This document shows positions 58,182 through 64,000 of a stretch of 64,000 nucleotides of DNA, in pieces. This stretch comes from Musa acuminata AAA Group. Taxonomy: Eukaryota > Streptophyta > Magnoliopsida > Zingiberales > Musaceae. Below the pieces are notes generated by a model. The model was not told the origin of the DNA and made no database searches. It saw nothing but the letters and a program-made list of their open reading frames with translations. Numbering within the stretch: the first letter of the stretch is position 1; every line of letters starts with the position of its first letter. The stretch spans positions 10,984,501 through 11,048,500 of the forward strand of contig NC_088347.1 in assembly GCF_036884655.1 (NCBI RefSeq), in the 5' to 3' direction. The position numbers were made by a program, and so were the translations under genes.

Positions 58182-58437
58182 AAGGAAAACATTTTCTTCT
58201 CCAAATCATTTCATTCTTTCATTGGAGTAGAAAACCTTCAAAAATCGTTTTCAATAATATTCCACAAATTTAAATCTAAAGAAAGCAAGAAAACTCTCAT
58301 TCGAGTTTTTCAATATGTGTAGTCCGTTTCATTGAACAAGGGAGGACGAATAAGAGAGTGACCCTCTTCAAAGCTGACAAGAGTCATTTCTCTTGGGTAT
58401 TAAACCAAATGAGAAATTAGGAGGCTTTGATAACAAC
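58182..58437 (-). pseudogene. gag: E2 Copia Gag, N-terminal fragment
   Basis: On the minus strand this is the N-terminal Gag region (MTLVSFEEG-like start, then the FNETDYTY/KTRMRVF-type words). A degenerate PBS lies near 58424-58435, just before the 5' LTR. It joins the fragments at 52259 and 43308. Confidence 0.75.
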
Positions 58438-59640
58438 TGTTAGGAACGAGTCGGCACTAAGAGGGGGGTGAATTAGTGCAGCAGTAAAAACGTTGGCTCT
58501 AAAAAATTCTTTCGTACGTTGAAAACCAATTTTGGAAACTTAAAAGCATATGCGAGTGTAGGCATAGTAAAAGCACAGTAAGAAGGAGAGGCAGTTTGCT
58601 ATAAAAGTAAATTGCTCAAAGGAAATACAAACAAGATTTTTATAGTGGTTCGATCGTCGTGACCTACATCCACTCTACCGATTCCTCTTTCATTGAGGCC
58701 ACCGACATCCATTATCGGTCTTCCTTCAATTGGCGAAGACCAACCACCTTTTACAGCTCTTTCTCCTTATACTTGGTTTATGAGATAACCCTTACACCCC
58801 CGCTTACTCCTCTCTCAAACTATTCTAACATTTAGAACTTTGAGAGGAGTTCACACAAGATTACAACAGCGTTTCTTTCCATTTTACTCTCAATACTTGT
58901 ATTAGTTAACCAAGGATGAGAGGAATATTTATAGGCTTCAAGTTTATTCAAACTTGGAGCCTAAAAAGGTCTCATCCCTGGATTTCGGGGTACTGGCGGT
59001 ACCACCGCCGTTATTGGGCGGTACTACAGTCATTGGTCTATCACTGGGCGGTACCATCGCCTGATAAGGGCGGTACCACCGCTGGTAGCATTCACTGCCG
59101 GCGGTACTACTACCTAGTCTGGGCAGTACTATTGCTTAGAAATCCTGGGATGCTATCTCCCAAGCGGTGCCACCGCTGGCTGGACTTTCAGCATCTTGTT
59201 TGGGCCTTGAATCTGACCAAACTAGCGTAACTTCAGGCCTAGTTGGCCCCTAATAGAGTTGATAGGATTACCTCCCAATCCCAACTCTAATTATGTGCTA
59301 CCTACGAAATTGAAGGCATACAATAAGCAAAATAAATCTGATTTCTTCCGGCGATCTTTCGGCAAGCTTCCGACTATCTCTCGGCAATGTTCCGACGGAC
59401 TCTCGGTAAGCTCCCGGACTTCACAACGATCTTCTTGGTGAGTTCCAATGAGCTTTTTTGGCAAACTCCTAGACTTCTTGGTTGGTTCCAATAGAACGTT
59501 CGATGAACGTTCGGACTTCCGACGAACTCTCGAACTCCCAACGAAATCTCTTTCTCGACTCTGGGACTTCATTTTACTTTATGCCTTGCTATCATAGTTA
59601 ATCCTGCACACATAAAACATACTTCGATCTAAACAATTAT
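58438..59640 (-). repeat. E2 5' LTR (outer part displaced)
   Basis: It starts TGTTAGGAAC with a poly-G tract of 6 G between GCACTAA and TTAGTGC. The minus-strand TATA box is at 58926-58933. The array at about 58985-59190 has a GTAC core. The LTR is broken at 59640 by a plus-strand LTR. It differs clearly from the E1 LTR at 30367. Confidence 0.82.
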
Positions 59641-60655
59641 TGTTGAATCTTGTATTTTGATGATGAAACCTATTGATAAGTGTTTATGATTTAATCTACA
59701 TTTTGAGTGACGCAAGATGCTTCGTTCAGGGAAAGACAATTAAAGCAATAAAAATCATGTTTGGCCAGAGGAAAAAATGTTAGAAGATTGGACATCGGGC
59801 CAAAGGATCGGTCGACGTATCGATAGAAGGTTTCGGGCCATGGATTTGGGTATCTGGCTAAGAAGAGCATATATTGCGCTAAGGATATCGGAGTTGCGTA
59901 GGTTAACTGGCCGATTAGGCAATAGGTCGCAAGAGAGGACGATGCGTCGAAGAATCGGATGACGCGTCGATAGACCTATGACATGCCAGACAATATGATT
60001 CAAACTTAGTAATAATTGTTAGATCGAAATGTGTTTTTACATATGCTAGATTAACTACAATATCAAGGCATAATGCAAAATGAAGTCCCAAAGTCAAGGA
60101 TGCGATTTCGTTGGGAGTTCGAGAGTTCATTAGAAGTCCAGACAATCATCGGAAGTTCTGCAAGAATCAGCCAAGAAGTCCAGAAGCTTGCCAGAAGAAG
60201 CTCATCGGAACTAGCCAAGAAGATCATCGTGAAGTCTACGAGCTTACCGGAAGTCCATTGGAACATTGTTGGGAGATCGTCAGAAGTTCGCTAGAAGATC
60301 GCCAAAAGCTCGTCGGAAGAAACCAAGACCTAAGGACTTGTTTAGGTTAAGTATGCCTTAGATTTTTTAGTTAGCACGTAATTAGGATTTGATTTAGGCC
60401 AACCCAATTATGGGCTAGTTAGGCCCATGTAATGACTGTGTTGGGCCCAATTAAAGGCCCAAATAGTGACCTAATAATTGGTACCGTCGTGGCACAGTCT
60501 TCGAGACTATGTCAAGCAATGGTACCGCCCCTAGCAGGATGCCAAGCGGTGGTACCGGTAGTCTGGGCAGTGGTACCACCCAGTGGCCCAATGCCAGGCA
60601 GTGGTACTACCAAACTAGGCAATTGGTAACCCCTAGAGCAGCGTCAATGTCAGAC
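59641..60655 (+). repeat. Element I: 5' part of a plus-strand LTR
   Basis: It starts TGTTGAATCTTG and runs through the U3 into a GTAC-core palindromic array (about 60478-60630). It then stops at the Gypsy LTR at 60656. Whether H was inserted in it, or replaced its end, cannot be seen here. Confidence 0.8.
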
Positions 60656-61137
60656 TGTTAGGACTCTAGCTAGGAGAGTCCTAATTGAGAGGGACATTCA
60701 TATAAAACTATTAGGACTTTAGCTAGGAGAGTCCTAATTGAGAGGGACATTCTGTTAGGACTCTAGCTAGGAGAGTCCTAATTGAGAGGGACATTCTGTT
60801 AGGACTCTAATTAGGAGAGTCCTAATTGAGAGGGACATTCATGTAGGAGGTTTTTTCTTAGAGAAGAATTATGAGTTGTAAGGGAATAGGAGTCTTGAGT
60901 AGGAGTCCTATTAGGAGTTGGTTAGAAGTAAGAGTCTTAAGTAGGAGTCCTATTAGGAGTTAGGGTTTAGAAGCCATATAAATAGCCATGTATTCCTCCT
61001 CTTTTCATAAGCAATAGATGAATCTTTTCTGCAGCCTTTGAGCAGCAACTTGGAGGGAGGAACCCCTATAGAGTCCCAAGGAGGCCGATCCCCTAAAGAG
61101 ATCAACCCCAAGTTTAGAATCTGCAAGGGTTCTATCA
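60656..61137 (+). repeat. 5' LTR of Gypsy element H
   Basis: 482 bp, TGTTAGGACT to CTATCA. Four units of the 44-bp repeat are present against three in F; the LTR lengths (482 and 438) differ by exactly one unit. Each unit has the inverted repeat GGACTCT-AGCTAGG-AGAGTCC-like. TATAAATA is at 60977-60984. Confidence 0.9.
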
Positions 61138-61139
61138 CC

Positions 61140-61151
61140 TGGTATCAGAGC
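61140..61151 (+). promoter_or_regulatory. Primer binding site of element H
   Basis: Perfect TGGTATCAGAGC two bases after the LTR; initiator-Met tRNA. Confidence 0.92.
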
Positions 61152-62408
61152 AGCATTCTTGGCGTCTCGCTGCCCTTCCACAGCCATCCATCAACCCTCC
61201 ACAACCATCCAAAGCAATTCCCACAATTGCTTAAAAGATCATCGCCGAATTTCGCCATCATCTCCACCACCACAGATCATCCTTTGATCTCCCCGTGAAT
61301 TGCAACAGGTTCTGGTTTTCTACCTTACTGCTGCTGCAATTTAGTTATCCTTATTTGAAAATCCCAAAAAAATTATTCCTATATTACTGCATAAACTTTT
61401 CGTCATAAAGTTTTCATCTCTACGACGAAAGATATATTGCAGAATTCCAACCGTATAGCACTGTCTGTTTGATCTTGTTACTATGTTTTTTCTCTCCAAA
61501 TCTCCTTGAAATTTTATGACATCTTTGACACTTCCTAACAGCAGATTTTCCTTTGGTTTTGTCAAAAAATTCTCAATATAAACCATTGATATTTTACATC
61601 TAATCTGCTATACTTTAAAATCTGCACCGTAAAATTTCAGCCGCATAACACTGATTATTTGATCTTGATACTATGTTGTTTCTATCCAAATCTCTACGAA
61701 ATTTTTATGATAGCTTTGACACTTCCTAATAGTAGATTTCCCTTTGGTTTCATAAAAAAATTCTCAATATAAACTTCTGATCTTTTACGTCCAATCTGCT
61801 ATACTTAAAAATCTGTGCTGCAGAAAATTTCAGCCGCATATTGTTGCCTTAACCCATCTATTTGTAATATTTTTTTAATGAAATTTCTTATACACTTTAT
61901 AGATCATCTTGGCTTCCATCTAAGATTGATCTATTGAGGAATTCATCTCTAAAACCGATTTTGTGTTGCTATAAATTTTCATCGTAAACTGCTGAAACTT
62001 TTCGACGAGAATTCTGCTATCCCAGCTTGCACCAATTTCCTTGCTATTATACTTTTGAAATTTTCTTGATTAAATTAGACATCCATGCTGTCATATAAAC
62101 TGTGATTTTGCTGTCAATTCCCTCCTCAATTCTCTTAAGTTTTTGGTGGAAATTTCGTTGAGAAACCGCTGTTTCTTCGACGATAATTCTGCTCTTACAA
62201 GACAGCACATACTTGCTGCAACTTCCACTGATTTCTATCAAACCTTTGCTGCCATCTACCACAGACCCAAAACTTTATCCACAGCCCTAAAACCCCACCA
62301 AACCACACCCTCAAACTGCACCCAAAACAGCAACAAAACAAGCCTAAACCGTAGCCTACATCCACCAATCCACCAACCCTTTCGACCATCACCTCTCTCA
62401 ACCAATAC
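61152..62408 (+). other. Leader of Gypsy element H with about 190-bp tandem repeats
   Basis: Long untranslated leader with two to three imperfect repeats (CTTCCTAACAG near 61530 and about 61720; TTTCAGCCGCATA near 61635 and about 61830). No gene. The gag ATG follows a CA-rich stretch. Confidence 0.7.
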
Positions 62409-64000
62409 ATGCCTTTAACCCAACAACAAAAGAGGGATCTTAACATGACAGATTTGAAGACATATACTATGGTATCTAAGGAGACAATCAATGCTAAATT
62501 CGAAGCCTTGGAGGCACGAATGGAGGATAAGATTTGGATGTTCTTTACCGAACTCAGATTGGGCCGACCACTAAGCCCGAAGAAATCACAACAAGGAGAG
62601 AGCTTTGCCCAATTACACCAAGCCCGAAGATATGACTTCCAAGAGAGGGGAAGCTCTATGAACAACCCCAACTATCCATGTATGAGAGTGGACTTCCCTA
62701 GATGGGAAGAAGGAGACCCGATTGGTTGGATCTTGCACGCGGAGCGATATTTTCGGTACTACAAAACCGCGGATGCATCTATGGTGAAAATTGTAGCTAT
62801 ACATCTTGAAGGGGATGCTATACAGTGGTTTGACTGGTTTGAACATACTTATGGAGTCCTTTCATGGCATCAATTCAAAGAAGGACTGCTGATCCGCTTC
62901 AGACCAACCGATTACGAGAATATTGACGGACAACTAGCTAAGATCCGACAAACCTCCACCATTCAGGAGTACCAAACCAAGTTTGAAAGGTTATCTAATC
63001 AAACTCATGATTGGTCTAAAAAACAGCTATTGAGGACCTTCATTGAGGGCTTGAAGCCGGAGATCCGAGAAGAAGTTAAAGCGCGACAACCGTATACGCT
63101 TATGGCAGCCATCTCTTTCGCACGACATCAAGAGGAGCAATTGAACCATGAAGCTCAGAGGACTAGGGTCGCTACTCAACCAGTAATATTGAAGCCCTTA
63201 GCTGCCCCTACTGTCGACCAATTCCCTACACCAAAGAGGTTAATAAGAGAAGAGCTTCGGGAGAGATATGCGAAGGGGTTATGTTGGCATTGTGATGAGC
63301 CGTGGAGCCATGAGCATCGCTGTAGTAAAGAGAGACTTCTTATTGAACCGATAGAAGAAGAGGTCATTGAACATCCAAAAGAGAGCCTTGAACATGAAGA
63401 AGAAGATGCAGAAGAAGAGCCACAACCGACCAAAGTTACGGTACATACATTAGTTGGCTACTCAATCCTACAAACGATGAAAGTTGGAGGCCTTCTCAAA
63501 CAACAACCGATCACTGTTCTCATCGACACGGGCAGCACTAATAACTTCCTAAACAGTAAGGTTGCTGTCTATACGAACTTACCTATTGAGAATTGCAGCA
63601 GGTTTGTCGTTAAGGTCGCCAACGGACGGATTTTGAAGTGTGATCATAGGTGCCCGCAGGTGAAACCGTTTTTGCAGGACCAAGAGATAATTACATATTT
63701 CTTCCTCCTCCCTCTTGATGATCATGAGGCCATACTCAGAATTAAATGGTTGATGACATTAGGTGATATTTCTTGGAATTTTATGCAACTAATTATAAAA
63801 TTTTACAGTAAGGAGAAACAGGTGATACTGCACGGGAAACGTGAGGGCGACGTAACGACGATTTGCACACAACAAATGGAGAAGGTTTTGCATAAAGCAT
63901 GCAGCGGCTTTTTGGTACAACATGAGCAACGAACTAAGGGAGAACCACCAAAATTTGAAGATCCAAATCTACTTCCTTTGCTTGCTGAATTTTCAGATAT
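62409..64000 (+). CDS. gag-pol: Gypsy element H gag-protease polyprotein, open to the window end
   Basis: The frame opens at ATG 62409 (MPLTQQQKRDLN) and I read 530 codons with no stop to position 64000. The retrotransposon-gag domain is at about residues 95-230 (FPRWEEGDPIGWILHAERYF, LEGDAIQWFDWFEHTY, FIEGLKPEIREEV). The zinc knuckle CWHCDEPWSHEHRC is at about residues 292-305. An acidic linker (EPIEEEVIEHPKESLEHEEEDAEEE) precedes the protease with VLIDTGSTNNFL (active Asp about residue 373). The RVP-like tail (ILRIKWLMTLGDISWNF) follows. The N-terminal side of RT should begin just beyond the edge (PLLAEFSD). In a complete element the frame would run on into RT, RNase H and integrase. The start agrees with F, where the same ATG is followed by a nonsense codon. 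Confidence 0.88.
   Translation, partial: MPLTQQQKRDLNMTDLKTYTMVSKETINAKFEALEARMEDKIWMFFTELRLGRPLSPKKSQQGESFAQLHQARRYDFQERGSSMNNPNYPCMRVDFPRWEEGDPIGWILHAERYFRYYKTADASMVKIVAIHLEGDAIQWFDWFEHTYGVLSWHQFKEGLLIRFRPTDYENIDGQLAKIRQTSTIQEYQTKFERLSNQTHDWSKKQLLRTFIEGLKPEIREEVKARQPYTLMAAISFARHQEEQLNHEAQRTRVATQPVILKPLAAPTVDQFPTPKRLIREELRERYAKGLCWHCDEPWSHEHRCSKERLLIEPIEEEVIEHPKESLEHEEEDAEEEPQPTKVTVHTLVGYSILQTMKVGGLLKQQPITVLIDTGSTNNFLNSKVAVYTNLPIENCSRFVVKVANGRILKCDHRCPQVKPFLQDQEIITYFFLLPLDDHEAILRIKWLMTLGDISWNFMQLIIKFYSKEKQVILHGKREGDVTTICTQQMEKVLHKACSGFLVQHEQRTKGEPPKFEDPNLLPLLAEFSD

Larger units (their letters stand above)
60656..64000 (+). mobile_element. Element H: Ty3/Gypsy element running off the window
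   Basis: 5' LTR 60656-61137, PBS 61140-61151, leader 61152-62408 and an open gag-pol frame from 62409. It is the better-preserved sister of element F and may be an intact element. Confidence 0.9.

Noticed and set aside
62195..62671. Minus-strand 158-residue ORF at the start of Gypsy H
   Set aside because: Antisense to the leader and gag start; the sense frame from 62409 is continuous and has the domains.

Overview
The window looks like a plant nuclear genome segment made almost wholly of nested retrotransposons. I found no host protein-coding gene, rRNA or tRNA gene. The evidence for a plant is a Ty1/Copia family with 12-nt primer binding sites matching the plant initiator-Met tRNA (TGGTATCAGAGC), a plant-type LINE with a DUF4283-like ORF1, plant-type Ty3/Gypsy elements, and 5-bp target duplications (TSDs). 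My impression, from recollection of similar LTR-derived ORFs, is a monocot, possibly Zingiberales (Musa/Ensete-like). The sequence alone does not prove that.

The dominant family is a Sirevirus-like Copia lineage with LTRs of about 1.2-2.4 kb (TGTTGAATC...GATCCTAACA). The LTRs carry GC-rich palindromic arrays in U3, a TATA box, in some copies 17-18-bp arrays in U5, and a hairpin with a poly-C loop beside the PBS. I letter the elements by nesting. C (+) is the oldest host visible (29395-30366). Inside it lie B (+, 15802-29394) and a minus-strand element or pair of elements called E (E1: 30367-40451; E2: 43308-59640). B's 5' LTR is broken by A (-, 1-15801). A holds a solo LTR (4542-6152) and a full-length LINE (6504-12464). 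B also holds a solo LTR in its RNase H domain (20874-22931) and a head-to-tail LTR pair in its 3' LTR (24637-27780). E holds D (+, 31622-39219), a truncated Gypsy element F (40452-43307), G (-, 43645-52253), a second LINE with a 5' inversion (52428-58181) and an LTR fragment I (59641-60655). I runs into Gypsy element H (60656 to the window end).

The most interesting system is the group A, D, G and C. A, D and G have LTRs, PBS and polypurine tracts but no pol, and encode only a Gag. That Gag has lost the CCHC zinc knuckle kept by relative B, and all four copies end at the same C-terminus (YFxIT then stop). G still has an uninterrupted 336-residue Gag. The simplest reading is a gag-only, non-autonomous family moved in trans by a full-length relative. 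B itself is a wreck in which protease, integrase and most of reverse transcriptase are replaced by a plant-transposon-type domain.

The two LINE copies have different TSDs yet share two nonsense codons in ORF1. One copy shows a textbook twin-priming inversion. At the right edge, H carries an uninterrupted gag-protease reading frame that runs off the window.
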